Positions 16,951 to 25,726 of a stretch of DNA of 64,000 nucleotides are shown piece by piece. Each line of letters opens with the position of its first letter. Position 1 is the first letter of the stretch. Source of the DNA: Pannonibacter carbonis (GTDB lineage: Bacteria; Pseudomonadota; Alphaproteobacteria; Rhizobiales; Stappiaceae); contig NZ_PUDR01000011.1 in assembly GCF_003012935.1 (NCBI RefSeq), positions 62,001 through 126,000 of the forward strand, in the 5' to 3' direction. Below the pieces are notes generated by a model. The model searched no databases and was not told the DNA's origin. It worked only from the letters and a program-made list of their open reading frames with translations. Both the position numbers and the translations under genes were made by a program.

Positions 16951-18459
16951 TCAGGGTGCCGTCCAGAACGGTTTCAGGGCTGCGACCAGCGCCTGGAACC
17001 GCTGATAGCGGCGGTCGTAATGGGCCGACATGGCCGGATCCGGCGTGAAGCTGGCCTTCGGCCGGGTCATGGCTGCAACACCGTCCTCGTAGGTGGCAAA
17101 GACCCCTGCCCCGACGCCAGCGCCGATGGCCGCGCCAAGGGCGCCGGTCTCGCGGGCCTCGGCCACGGTCAGCGGCACGCCGAGCCCGTCGGCAAACATC
17201 TGCGGCCAGACGGGACTGCGCGAGCCACCGCCCGAGAGGACGGCGGACCCGAAGCTGACGCCGGCATCGCGCAGCACCTCGATGTGGCGGCGATGCTCGA
17301 ACATCACGCCCTCGAACAGGGCGCGGAGCACATGACCCTCGCCGTGCCAGCCGGCAAGGCCGAAGAAGCCGGCGCGGTACCCTGCCCCCTGGCCGGAGCC
17401 ATAAAGGAACGGCAGGAACATTGGATCGTCTTCCGCCGGCGTGACGGCGGCGATCAGGTCGTTGCAGTGGCCAAAGGGATCGTCATGGTGGTGGCCGCGT
17501 TCGACGAAGCTGCGCACGTACCATTCGAGATTGGCGGCCGAAGTAGCGCTGGACTCGATGTTGATGAAGCGGCCCGGACCGAAGGCGGTGACCATGAAGA
17601 CACTGTCATCGACCACGGGCGCGGCGGAAAAGACCTGGTTGATCGACCAGGTGCCGGCGATGATCGACGCCTCGCCGGCATCGACGACGCCGGAGCCGAG
17701 CGCGCTGGAGACCACGTCGAAGTACCCGCCCACCACAGGCGTGCCTTCGGCAAGGCCCGTGACAGCGGCAGCTTCTGCCGTCACCCGGCCGGCAACCGCA
17801 GCCGGATCGACCAGGCGCGGCAGCAGGCCCTCTGCGTCGTCCAGCCCGTAGAGGGCCAGGAGATCGCGGTCATAGACCGCCTCCGGCAGGCGCAGGAGAC
17901 CGCAGCCGGACATGTCCGAGATGTCGCTGGTGCGCTCCCCCGTGAGGCGGAAGTTGATGAAGTCCTTGCACAGCATCAGCGTGGCGGCGCGGGCGTAGAG
18001 CTCCGGCCGGTGCTGCCTGATCCAGGCCAGCAGGACCGGGGTCTGCGACGGCCACGGCTTCTGCAGGCAGAGCCGGTGCAGCGCATCGCCGTTGGCAGCA
18101 GACAGGCTCGCCGACAGGCCGGCCGCCCGGGTGTCGAGCGACTGGATGCCGACGACCGGCGCACCGGCTGCGTCGACCAGATAGAGCCCGTTGCCGTGAC
18201 CGGCGCAGCCGATGGCGGCGATGCGGCGGGGATCGATCCCCGCCGTCTCGATGGTCTTGCGGATCGCGACCTGGGCCGTGGCCCAGAGTTCGTTCAGGTC
18301 GCGCTCGGCATGGCCGGGCGCCGGGATCGACGAGGTGCCGTCGATCGCGTGCATGGCGATCTGGCGTCCTTCCAGATCGAACAGCACGGCCTTGATGACC
18401 GTGTTGCCGGCATCAAGGCCGAGAAGATAGGTCGCCGCCTCAGCCACGGTTGTAGACAT
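16951..18459 (-). CDS. FGGY-family carbohydrate kinase, substrate unassigned
   Basis: The 502-residue sugar kinase has the ATPase-fold start YLLGLDAGNTVIKAVLFD, the phosphate-2 region (GGYFDVVSSALGSG), and the C-terminal LSGGGSRSPVWPQMFAD of FGGY kinases. Its closest look is to the L-xylulose/erythritol/AI-2 kinase branch rather than glycerol kinase. It would phosphorylate a sugar or polyol taken in by the ribose-type transporter at 23-27 kb. It is the last gene of the leftward operon and its start overlaps the aldolase end by 20 bases. Confidence 0.88.
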   Translation of the reverse strand: MSTTVAEAATYLLGLDAGNTVIKAVLFDLEGRQIAMHAIDGTSSIPAPGHAERDLNELWATAQVAIRKTIETAGIDPRRIAAIGCAGHGNGLYLVDAAGAPVVGIQSLDTRAAGLSASLSAANGDALHRLCLQKPWPSQTPVLLAWIRQHRPELYARAATLMLCKDFINFRLTGERTSDISDMSGCGLLRLPEAVYDRDLLALYGLDDAEGLLPRLVDPAAVAGRVTAEAAAVTGLAEGTPVVGGYFDVVSSALGSGVVDAGEASIIAGTWSINQVFSAAPVVDDSVFMVTAFGPGRFINIESSATSAANLEWYVRSFVERGHHHDDPFGHCNDLIAAVTPAEDDPMFLPFLYGSGQGAGYRAGFFGLAGWHGEGHVLRALFEGVMFEHRRHIEVLRDAGVSFGSAVLSGGGSRSPVWPQMFADGLGVPLTVAEARETGALGAAIGAGVGAGVFATYEDGVAAMTRPKASFTPDPAMSAHYDRRYQRFQALVAALKPFWTAP

Positions 18460-19282
18460 CCCAGGCTTCCTCGCCGTCCGCGCCCTGATGGATGATCGCC
18501 ATCAGGGCCGAGACAACGGCTTTCGGGTTGGCATGCTGGTAGATGTTGCGGCCATAGACCATGCCCTGCGCGCCCTGGCGCATCAGCGCGGCCGACTTCG
18601 CCAGCACCACCTTCAGGTCTTCCTTGCCACCGCCGCGCACGAGCACCGGCACGCGGGCCGCCTCGATGACACGGTGGAAGTCTTCCGGATTGTCGGTCGG
18701 GTCCGCCTTGATGATGTCCGCTCCCAATTCGCTGGCCAGACGGACGAGCGGCACGATCTTCTCCACGTCGCCATCCACCTGATAGCCGCCGCGCACGTCA
18801 TTGGGCAGCATCACCAGCGGCTCGATCATGAGCGGCATGCCGTACTTCTGGCAATCGGCCCGGACACGGGAAATGTTCTCGACGCACTGGCGGAACAGCT
18901 CCGGCTCGTCCGGCAGCATGAACAGGTTCACCACGACGCAGGCCGCATCCATCTCGAGCGCGCCGATGATCGGCTCGTGCCGGTTCTGCAGCATCGACCA
19001 CATGACGCGGTGGCGCTGCGCATTGTACGGATTGCCCATGTCGATGCGCATGACGAGGGCCGGCTTGTCGCGTTCCGGACGGCGCTGCAGGAGGTCGGCC
19101 TGACCGTAGGCGCACTGGATGGCATCCGGGCCGGCCTTGATCAGGGTGTCCATGACGCCGGCCATGTCTTCAAGGCCGACGAGGAAGGACGGCTCGTTGC
19201 AGACGCCGTGATCAATGGCAACGTCCAGACAGCCACCGTTGCGGAACAGCCGGTTCATCCGGGCCTTGTTGCTCACACGCAT
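18440..19282 (-). CDS. Class I aldolase of the DhnA/LsrF/FbaB type
   Basis: The 280-residue TIM-barrel enzyme has CLDVAIDHGV near the N-terminus, the Schiff-base Lys192 (in GADIIKADP), the phosphate loop GGGKE and the final GRNIYQHANP found in LsrF-type aldolases. Such enzymes cleave or thiolyse phosphorylated ketoses, commonly releasing a three-carbon phosphate. It lies between kinase and dehydrogenase genes with overlaps on both sides (20 and 10 bases), which suggests that it cleaves the phosphorylated ketose they make. Confidence 0.88.
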   Translation of the reverse strand: MRVSNKARMNRLFRNGGCLDVAIDHGVCNEPSFLVGLEDMAGVMDTLIKAGPDAIQCAYGQADLLQRRPERDKPALVMRIDMGNPYNAQRHRVMWSMLQNRHEPIIGALEMDAACVVVNLFMLPDEPELFRQCVENISRVRADCQKYGMPLMIEPLVMLPNDVRGGYQVDGDVEKIVPLVRLASELGADIIKADPTDNPEDFHRVIEAARVPVLVRGGGKEDLKVVLAKSAALMRQGAQGMVYGRNIYQHANPKAVVSALMAIIHQGADGEEAWDVYNRG

Positions 19283-21015
19283 TCCTTGGTCCTCCTCAGG
19301 GATCTCTGGTCAAGTGTTTCGGCGCTGACGCCGTGATAGGTGGCAAGTTCATGCCGCAGGGCCTCGCATTCACGGCCGGTGCGGGCGGCAGACCAGCCGC
19401 GCTCGCGCGCCATGATCGCGCCGATGGCCTCGATCAAAGCGCCGGAAATCCCGCCCGTGATGGCTAGCGCAGTGCGGCGCAGGACGAGATCCGACAGATG
19501 CAGCACATGTTCACCCTGAAGCAGCCAGACGATCTCGGCACCGGTCACCGCGACGCCATCGGCCAGCGGCGTGTCATCGGACCGCCCGGCCGCAAAGCGC
19601 AGGAAGGTGCGGGCGCGGGTGCCATAGGTCCCGGCGAGATGGGCGGCACGGGCGGCATCGAGATTGAACTCGGCCTGAAGCGATCCGGCGAGCGTGCCGC
19701 CGGACGTGGGAAAGCCTGCGCCGCCGCCAATCGGCAGGTTGTGCGTACCGAGCCGCCGCGCATGGCCGAGTTCGGCCAGCACCTGATCGGCCGCCTGTTC
19801 GGCGAAGGCGCGGAAAGTCGTCCACTTGCCGCCCACCATGCAGAACTGCGGTGGCTGACCACTTTCAGTGCCAGCAAGGCGCTGGGTGAAGTGACCGCGT
19901 GAAATGCGGCCGGTGAAGTCCTGGTCGCTGACCGGCAGCGGCCGGATGCCGCTGTAGGAATAAAGGATGTCGGCCTCTGACAGGGGAATTCCGGGGAAGA
20001 TCAGGCCTAGCGAATTGAGGATGTAGTCCCGCTCGTCCGGCTCGCAGCGCGTCCGCTCCGGCTTGTCGACGCGCAGGTCCGTCGACCCGGCCAGCACATT
20101 GCCGAGATAGGGAAACACGATACAGACGCGGCCGTCGCTGTTCTCGAAGTAGATCATGTGGCCGCCGAGCGCATCACGCAGCGCCGCGTTGCCGAGGATC
20201 AGATGCGAGCCCTTGGTGCCGCCGACCAGCGGCTTGCGCTGGGGATCGGGAGCGGCGAGCTGGTTGATCGCTTCGTCGAGCCACGCACCGGTGGCGTTGA
20301 CGACCGCCTTTGCCTTGACGCTGAGTACAGCTCCGGTTTCGCGGTCGGTCACATGGAACCCCTGGGGGCCCGATGACAGTTCGGCATAGTTCAGCGCGAC
20401 AGACGCTAGCGATGCCGCTGTAGTGTCGAGAACGAGCTCAAGGCCGAGGCGCTCCGGGTGCGAGATCCAGGCGTCGTAGTAAGTGGCGGAGTATTTCAAG
20501 GACGGCAGCAGGGCCGGCCACTGGGCGAAGGTCGCGCGGGCCGAGCGGAAGCTGTGCCTGGGCAACAGGCGGCGGCGCCGCGTGACCAGATCATAAAGGG
20601 TGAGACCAATGCGGATCGGCAGCGCGCCGCGGGCCGATGGCTTGCTCTTGCCGCCGAGAAACGTCTTGGCGGCGTTGAACAGTCCGGAAAACAACGTCGT
20701 GATCGGGATCGTTGTCGGCAGTGGATGGACCATATGCGGCGCATTGCGCAGCAGGGCATCGCGCTCCTCAAGCGACTCCTTGACGAGATCGAACTCGCCG
20801 TTCTCCAGGTAGCGCAGACCGCCGTGGATCATCCGTGACGGTGCGGCGCTGCAGCCTGAGCAGAAGTCGTTGCGCTCGACCAGCAGGACCTTCAGCCCCT
20901 GGAGCGCCAGTTCCCGGTAGACACCGAGGCCGTTGATGCCGCCGCCGACGACAAGCACGTCGAAGGCACCATCCGCCCGGACCCGATCAATCAGTTCCTG
21001 CCGTTGCGCAGACAT
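19273..21015 (-). CDS. GlpD/EryB-like FAD-dependent polyol-phosphate dehydrogenase
   Basis: The 580-residue flavoprotein has the N-terminal FAD motif GGGINGLG, the GlpD signature SRMIHGGLRYLE and GIRPLP, plus the C-terminal DAO domain. GlpD oxidises glycerol 3-phosphate to dihydroxyacetone phosphate and feeds electrons to quinone at the inner membrane; EryB does the same for erythritol phosphate. Because the neighbours are an FGGY kinase, an aldolase and a SorC regulator, I favour a four- or five-carbon polyol phosphate over glycerol 3-phosphate. Confidence 0.87.
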   Translation of the reverse strand: MSAQRQELIDRVRADGAFDVLVVGGGINGLGVYRELALQGLKVLLVERNDFCSGCSAAPSRMIHGGLRYLENGEFDLVKESLEERDALLRNAPHMVHPLPTTIPITTLFSGLFNAAKTFLGGKSKPSARGALPIRIGLTLYDLVTRRRRLLPRHSFRSARATFAQWPALLPSLKYSATYYDAWISHPERLGLELVLDTTAASLASVALNYAELSSGPQGFHVTDRETGAVLSVKAKAVVNATGAWLDEAINQLAAPDPQRKPLVGGTKGSHLILGNAALRDALGGHMIYFENSDGRVCIVFPYLGNVLAGSTDLRVDKPERTRCEPDERDYILNSLGLIFPGIPLSEADILYSYSGIRPLPVSDQDFTGRISRGHFTQRLAGTESGQPPQFCMVGGKWTTFRAFAEQAADQVLAELGHARRLGTHNLPIGGGAGFPTSGGTLAGSLQAEFNLDAARAAHLAGTYGTRARTFLRFAAGRSDDTPLADGVAVTGAEIVWLLQGEHVLHLSDLVLRRTALAITGGISGALIEAIGAIMARERGWSAARTGRECEALRHELATYHGVSAETLDQRSLRRTKECV

Positions 21016-21027
21016 GACTTCACCCTT

Positions 21028-21049
21028 CGCCGGACCATCCGGTCCGGCG
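21028..21049 (-). other. Intra-operon hairpin upstream of the dehydrogenase
   Basis: CGCCGGACC (21028-21036) and GGTCCGGCG (21041-21049) form a perfect 9-base stem with a 4-base loop in the 63-base gap between the aldo/keto reductase and the GlpD-like gene. No T-run follows. It may protect mRNA ends or tune expression of the downstream genes. Confidence 0.5.
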
Positions 21050-21078
21050 TTCCCTGTGATTGACGTGGTGCCGTGCTG

Positions 21079-22074
21079 TCAGGCGTCGAGGCCGACCAGG
21101 TGGCGTTCGACAGCCTTGCTGATGGTTGCGACCTCATGCTCGCGCAGACGGATACGGCCGGCGGCGGCGTTCTCTTGCGCCTGGGCGGCGTTGCGCGCGC
21201 CGCAGAGCGAGAAGGTGATGCCGGGCTGGCTGAGCGTCCAGGCGATGACGACCTGGGCCTTGGTTGCCGCGTGCGCTTCGGCGATCGGTCCGACCTCTTC
21301 CATCAGTTCCGCAACCTTGACGCGGTTGGCCTGCGAGAAGCGCGGGTTGTCCTTGCGCTGATCGTCGCCGGTAAAGACGCGGTCAGGTCCGACGGTGCCG
21401 CTGAGCAACCCCAGGGCAAGCGACGAGTAGCTCAGCATGGCGACATTGCTGCGGATGCAGACAGGCAGCAGCGACGCCTCGATGTCGCGCTTGACCATGC
21501 TGTATTCTTCCTGCAGCGCATCGAGCTGTCCGGCCGCGACATAGGCCTCGGCCTCGGCAACCGATGTGTTGCTGGCACCGATTGCCCGGATCTTGCCCTG
21601 GCTCTTCAGGTCCTCCAGAGCCGCCATCGTCTCTGCGATGGGCGTGGTCGGGTCCTGCCAGTGGGTGATGTAGAGATCGATATAGTCGGTGCCGAGCCGC
21701 TTCAGGCTCTGCTCGACCTCGTAGACGATGGCGTCGCGGCCAAGGTAGCGGTGCACCGGCTTGCCGTCATAGTCGAAGAAGTGGTTGCCCTTCTGGGTGT
21801 GCCAGACGAGGCCGCATTTGGTGGCGATCACGGCCTTGTCGCGGCGGCCCTTCAGCGCCTTGCCGACGATTTCCTCGGCAAGACCCTTGCCATAGGCCGG
21901 GGCGGTGTCGATCAGGGTGACGCCCTCGTCGAGCGAGACGGTGATGGCTTCGATGGCCGCAGCCTCGTCCGTGCCACCCCACATCCAGCCGCCGATGGCC
22001 CAAGTGCCGAGACCGATGGCCGAGGCCTCGATGCCGGAGCGGCCGATCTGGCGCGTCAGCATTTCACGCGACAT
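21079..22074 (-). CDS. Aldo/keto reductase
   Basis: The 331-residue TIM-barrel oxidoreductase has the catalytic tetrad in place: Asp in LIDTAPAYG, Tyr of the same segment, Lys in VIATKCGL and His in YITHWQDP. It reduces an aldehyde or ketone with NADPH, or runs the reverse reaction on an alcohol. It overlaps the SorC regulator stop by about 11 bases, so it belongs to the polyol operon. It may interconvert the incoming sugar and polyol or reduce the aldehyde released by the aldolase. Confidence 0.88.
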   Translation of the reverse strand: MSREMLTRQIGRSGIEASAIGLGTWAIGGWMWGGTDEAAAIEAITVSLDEGVTLIDTAPAYGKGLAEEIVGKALKGRRDKAVIATKCGLVWHTQKGNHFFDYDGKPVHRYLGRDAIVYEVEQSLKRLGTDYIDLYITHWQDPTTPIAETMAALEDLKSQGKIRAIGASNTSVAEAEAYVAAGQLDALQEEYSMVKRDIEASLLPVCIRSNVAMLSYSSLALGLLSGTVGPDRVFTGDDQRKDNPRFSQANRVKVAELMEEVGPIAEAHAATKAQVVIAWTLSQPGITFSLCGARNAAQAQENAAAGRIRLREHEVATISKAVERHLVGLDA

Positions 22075-23044
22075 GCTTCATCCTTCCCATTTCCGCGAGA
22101 AGAGCGGACACCGCCTCCTCGTCCATGACCAATGAATTGATGAACTTGCCGTTCAGCACCGCCTGCACGGGACGCACTTTCTGCAGGCCCGCGGCAACGC
22201 CGATCACTTTCCGGCAGGAGCTGATTTCCGAGGGGGACAGGGCCACCAGGCGGGAGTTCAGCTCATAGTCCGCAATGACGCCCGTCTCGCCAACGAGATG
22301 GGCCATGAATTCAGCGGCAACCCCGAGGCCGACCAGCATCTTGCGATCCGACTCCGGGACCGGGTTGAGATCGTAATAGCTTGACCCGAGCGGTTCGATC
22401 GAACCGATGCCGGTAAGCGCGACGGTGGCACTGCGCGCAAGGTCGAAGACTTCCTTGATGGGAGCCATGTTCTTGACCATGTCGCACTGCGTCCGGCTTT
22501 CGGCAAACAGCGGGGCATGCACCAGCATGGCCTTGCCGCCGAGGCGTTCGGCCATCCGCGTCACCAGATGGTTGACGTCGGTGTAGTACTTGCCCTGCAC
22601 CCCGCCGGTCAGGGGCACGACAGTGATGTCGAGCTCCTGCTCGGGATTGAGGTTGTCCACCACGGCACTGACGGCCTTGCCGCCCGTGATGGCAAGCACG
22701 TCGCCATCACGCAGGCTTTCGAGCAGCAGATTGGCCGCAGCCAGGCCAACCTGCTTGAGCGTGGTCTCCGCATTGCCGGACACCGTGGGGGCGACGACGG
22801 CCGTGCCCAGCCCCGTCGCGCCGACCAGCTGGCTTTCCAGATCGGTCAGACGGGCAAACGGGCTTTCGATGCTGATCTTGACCATGCCGAGACGATGGCC
22901 CTGGGTGATCAGCCTGTTCACCTTGGAGGTGGACATGTTGAGTTTCTCAGCGATCTCGAACTGCTTCAGACCTTCCAGGAAGTGCAGCACGAGCACCGTG
23001 TGGATCTGCCGGGCCAGTTCAAAGTCGAGGTTGCGCTCAGCCAT
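22064..23044 (-). CDS. SorC-family transcriptional regulator
   Basis: The 326-residue protein has an N-terminal helix-turn-helix (LKQFEIAEKLNMSTSKVNRL, about residues 26-45), then the sugar-binding domain with GDVLAITGGKAVSAV, the phosphosugar-contacting loop of SorC/DeoR/LsrR proteins. These regulators are usually repressors released by a phosphorylated sugar. EryD and LsrR are the closest functional models. It lies inside the operon it presumably controls, between permease and reductase genes. Confidence 0.9.
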   Translation of the reverse strand: MAERNLDFELARQIHTVLVLHFLEGLKQFEIAEKLNMSTSKVNRLITQGHRLGMVKISIESPFARLTDLESQLVGATGLGTAVVAPTVSGNAETTLKQVGLAAANLLLESLRDGDVLAITGGKAVSAVVDNLNPEQELDITVVPLTGGVQGKYYTDVNHLVTRMAERLGGKAMLVHAPLFAESRTQCDMVKNMAPIKEVFDLARSATVALTGIGSIEPLGSSYYDLNPVPESDRKMLVGLGVAAEFMAHLVGETGVIADYELNSRLVALSPSEISSCRKVIGVAAGLQKVRPVQAVLNGKFINSLVMDEEAVSALLAEMGRMKHVA

Positions 23045-23065
23045 GGTCGTCGCTCCGCCTTGCCG

Positions 23066-24064
23066 TCACTTGCGGCTCTTGCCGAGATAGTGGTCGATCG
23101 TCACCGCAGTCAGCAAAATGGTGCCGCGGATGATGTCCTGCCAGTACACAGACACATCGAGCAGGGCCAGGGAGCTGGAGACAACCGAGAGGAGAACCGC
23201 ACCCAGGATCGCACCGAAGATGGTGCCGGACCCGCCCTTGAGGCTCGCCCCGCCGATGACGGCTGCGGCGATGACGTTCAGTTCCATGCCAAGGCCGAAG
23301 GTGGGCTGGGCAGAGCCGAAGCGGGCCATGTAGATGACACCGGCAACACCACAGAGGGCCGAGCACAGGGTGGTCGTCAGGAATACCACGCGCTTGGTGC
23401 GGATGCCCGAATAGGCAGCGGCCTTCTCGTTTGAGCCGGTGTAGAACACCTTGCGGAACATGACCGTGCGGCGGAGCATGAAATCGAACAGGAGGACAAC
23501 GGCCACGAAGATGATTATGACCAGCGGGATCGGACCAATGGTGCCTTGGCCGATGAACTTGAACTCGGGCGGGAGGGAGTAAAGTCCGAGCGGGCGGCCA
23601 CCGGTGAACAAGAGGCAGATGCCACGGGCAATCACCATCACGGCCAACGACACGATGAAGTGATGCAGACCGACACGGGTGACGAAGAAGCCCATGAAGG
23701 CACCGCAGGCCGTTGCCAGGCCTATGGCCATGGCAGAGGCCACCCAGGGATCAACCCCTTGCAGGAACAGCCAGCCGGCAACGACCATCGCCAGCGCCGT
23801 GACTGAGCCCACCGAGAGATCGATACCGCCAGAGATGAGCAGGATCGTCATGCCGACGACGACGATGCCCTCGACCGCGAAGGCCATCACCATGGCGCGG
23901 ATGTTGACCCAGGTCAGGAAGTAGGGCGAGGCAAAGGACATCACGACAAACATCGCGACGATGATGAGGATGAGGCCAGTCTCGCGCATGCGGAGAAGCT
24001 TCATCAGCGGGTGAACCGCCGGGGCGGCCGCGGCCGGAGTGGCCATTTCCAGGGTTTTCTGCAC
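23066..24064 (-). CDS. Ribose-type ABC transporter permease (RbsC family)
   Basis: The 332-residue inner-membrane protein has eight or more hydrophobic segments and the family motifs GGIDLSVGS and AAVIGGASLKGG. It would form a homodimeric channel, since only one permease gene is present. It lies 11 bases downstream of its ATPase gene. The import substrate is presumably a sugar or polyol, as judged by the catabolic genes that follow. Confidence 0.92.
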   Translation of the reverse strand: MQKTLEMATPAAAAPAVHPLMKLLRMRETGLILIIVAMFVVMSFASPYFLTWVNIRAMVMAFAVEGIVVVGMTILLISGGIDLSVGSVTALAMVVAGWLFLQGVDPWVASAMAIGLATACGAFMGFFVTRVGLHHFIVSLAVMVIARGICLLFTGGRPLGLYSLPPEFKFIGQGTIGPIPLVIIIFVAVVLLFDFMLRRTVMFRKVFYTGSNEKAAAYSGIRTKRVVFLTTTLCSALCGVAGVIYMARFGSAQPTFGLGMELNVIAAAVIGGASLKGGSGTIFGAILGAVLLSVVSSSLALLDVSVYWQDIIRGTILLTAVTIDHYLGKSRK

Positions 24065-24075
24065 CTTGCCCTCCC

Positions 24076-25596
24076 TCAGGCAGTGATTTCTTGCCGTTCA
24101 TGCACCGCAGCAAGGTGCATGATGTTTTCTTCTGTCATGTCCGCACCGGTGACCTCGCCGCTGATCTGTCCTTCGCGGATGACCAGGACACGATCACTGA
24201 CGCCAATCAGTTCCGGCAGTTCCGAGGAGATCACCAGAATGCCGACGCCGGAACGGGCGAGATCGCGCAGGATGCGGTGGATCTCGGCCTTTGCACCCAC
24301 GTCGACACCGCGGGTTGGCTCATCCAGGAAGATCAACCGCGGATTGACCGACAGCATCTTGGCGATCGCCACCTTCTGCTGATTGCCCCCCGACAGCGAG
24401 GACACCGGATCGGCGAGCCCGCCACATTTCAGGTTGAGGCGACGCCCGAGCGTGCCGGCCTGGGTCTCTTCCCTGCCCCGGTCAATGATGCCGAGGCGGC
24501 CAGCCACCTGGTCCACGGCGAGCGCGGACACGTTCGATGCGATCGACATGTCGAGGAACACGCCGTCGCCCTTGCGGTCTTCGGACAGGTAGACCATGCC
24601 GGCGGCGATGCTGTCCTGGTAATGGCGCAGTTTCAGTTGCTGGCCGCACAGGGTAACGGTTCCAGTGGCTTCGCCCTCCAGTCGGCAAATTCCCCGGACG
24701 ATCTCGCTGCGGCCAGAGCCGATGAGACCGGCGAAACCAAGAATCTCGCCGCGGCGCAGTTCAAACGACACATCAGCGAACGCGCCGGCATCCGACAGGT
24801 TGGTGACCTTGAGGACGACCTCGTCCGACTTTTCGGCCTCGGTCTGCTTGTCGGGATAGAGCGTGTCGAGCACACGCCCGACCATCGCGTTGACCACGTC
24901 ACGCGGGCCGACCTCGGCCACGTTGTAGGTGCAGATCGACTGGCCGTCGCGCAGCACGGAGACCCGGTCGCAATGGTCGAAGATCTCCACCATCCGGTGC
25001 GAGATATAGATGATGGCGATGCCGCGCTCGGCCAGGCGATGCATGATCGCGAAAAGGGACTGTGCTTCCTTTTCCGTCAGCGCCGCTGTCGGTTCATCCA
25101 GGATGAGGACGCGGCAGTCGAGCGTCAGCGCCTTGGCGATCTCGACGAGCTGCTGGTTGGAAATCGACAGCTGGCTCACCAGCGTGGCCGGATCGATGTC
25201 AGTCAGTTCGCTGAGAATCTCGCGCGCCTTGCGCTGCAGGGCACGGTAATCCATCAGGAAGCGGCGGCTGGTGTTGGTGGCCGCCATGAAAATGTTCTCG
25301 GCAACGGATACGTCCGGGCACAGGGCGATTTCCTGGTGCACGAAGCCGATACCCATCTCCTGGGCCTCGGTCGGCGAGGAAATGCGGACCGGCTTGCCGT
25401 CGAAGACGATCTCGCCGCTGTCGGGCTGAAGAATACCGTCGATGATGTTCATCAAGGTCGACTTGCCAGCGCCGTTCTCGCCGGCAAGGGCGTGGATCTC
25501 GCCGCGCCGCAGCTCAAAATCGACACCGCGAAGGGCCTTGATGGCACCGAAGGATTTTGCAACCCGGGAAATCCGCAGGATCACATCGTTGGTCAT
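24076..25596 (-). CDS. Ribose-type ABC transporter ATPase (RbsA/MglA family, two cassettes)
   Basis: The 506-residue protein has two fused nucleotide-binding domains. The first has [24 protein letters not shown] and [10 protein letters not shown]. The second has the degenerate Walker [10 protein letters not shown] with an intact signature LSGGNQQKV and [10 protein letters not shown], as is normal for this family. It energises uptake through the RbsC-like permease. The binding-protein gene lies upstream, separated by about 125 bases with a stable hairpin. Confidence 0.93.
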   Translation of the reverse strand: MTNDVILRISRVAKSFGAIKALRGVDFELRRGEIHALAGENGAGKSTLMNIIDGILQPDSGEIVFDGKPVRISSPTEAQEMGIGFVHQEIALCPDVSVAENIFMAATNTSRRFLMDYRALQRKAREILSELTDIDPATLVSQLSISNQQLVEIAKALTLDCRVLILDEPTAALTEKEAQSLFAIMHRLAERGIAIIYISHRMVEIFDHCDRVSVLRDGQSICTYNVAEVGPRDVVNAMVGRVLDTLYPDKQTEAEKSDEVVLKVTNLSDAGAFADVSFELRRGEILGFAGLIGSGRSEIVRGICRLEGEATGTVTLCGQQLKLRHYQDSIAAGMVYLSEDRKGDGVFLDMSIASNVSALAVDQVAGRLGIIDRGREETQAGTLGRRLNLKCGGLADPVSSLSGGNQQKVAIAKMLSVNPRLIFLDEPTRGVDVGAKAEIHRILRDLARSGVGILVISSELPELIGVSDRVLVIREGQISGEVTGADMTEENIMHLAAVHERQEITA

Positions 25597-25645
25597 GGCT
25601 TCCTACCCTGACGCCGGTCTGCTGCCGGCTTTCGTCTGATTGAGC

Positions 25646-25680
25646 CACCGGCGGGCGCTAGTGGGACGCCCCCGCCGGTG
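25646..25680 (-). other. Hairpin between binding-protein and ATPase genes
   Basis: CACCGGCGGGCG (25646-25657) pairs with the segment ending CGCCGGTG at 25680, with a two-base bulge. It is a GC-rich stem of the kind often found after periplasmic binding-protein genes, where it raises their mRNA level relative to downstream genes. It has no T-run. Confidence 0.5.
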
Positions 25681-25705
25681 TCCAGGTCCGTGACGTGGAC
25701 CAGAC

Positions 25706-25726
25706 CTGATCAGGCTGCCTGATCAG
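25706..25726 (-). other. Hairpin that includes the binding-protein stop codon
   Basis: CTGATCAGG (25706-25714) and CCTGATCAG (25718-25726) form a perfect 9-base stem with a 3-base loop. The TGA stop of the binding-protein gene (25723-25725) is inside the stem. Together with the next hairpin it makes a tandem stem-loop at the 3' end of this gene. Confidence 0.55.

Noticed and set aside
15138-17048. Rightward 636-codon open frame opposite the second GMC gene
   Set aside because: Antisense shadow of a clear flavoprotein gene; no start signal or domain.
24091-25611. Rightward frame of similar length opposite the RbsA-like ATPase
   Set aside because: The ATPase frame has Walker A, signature and Walker B motifs twice; the opposite frame has none.
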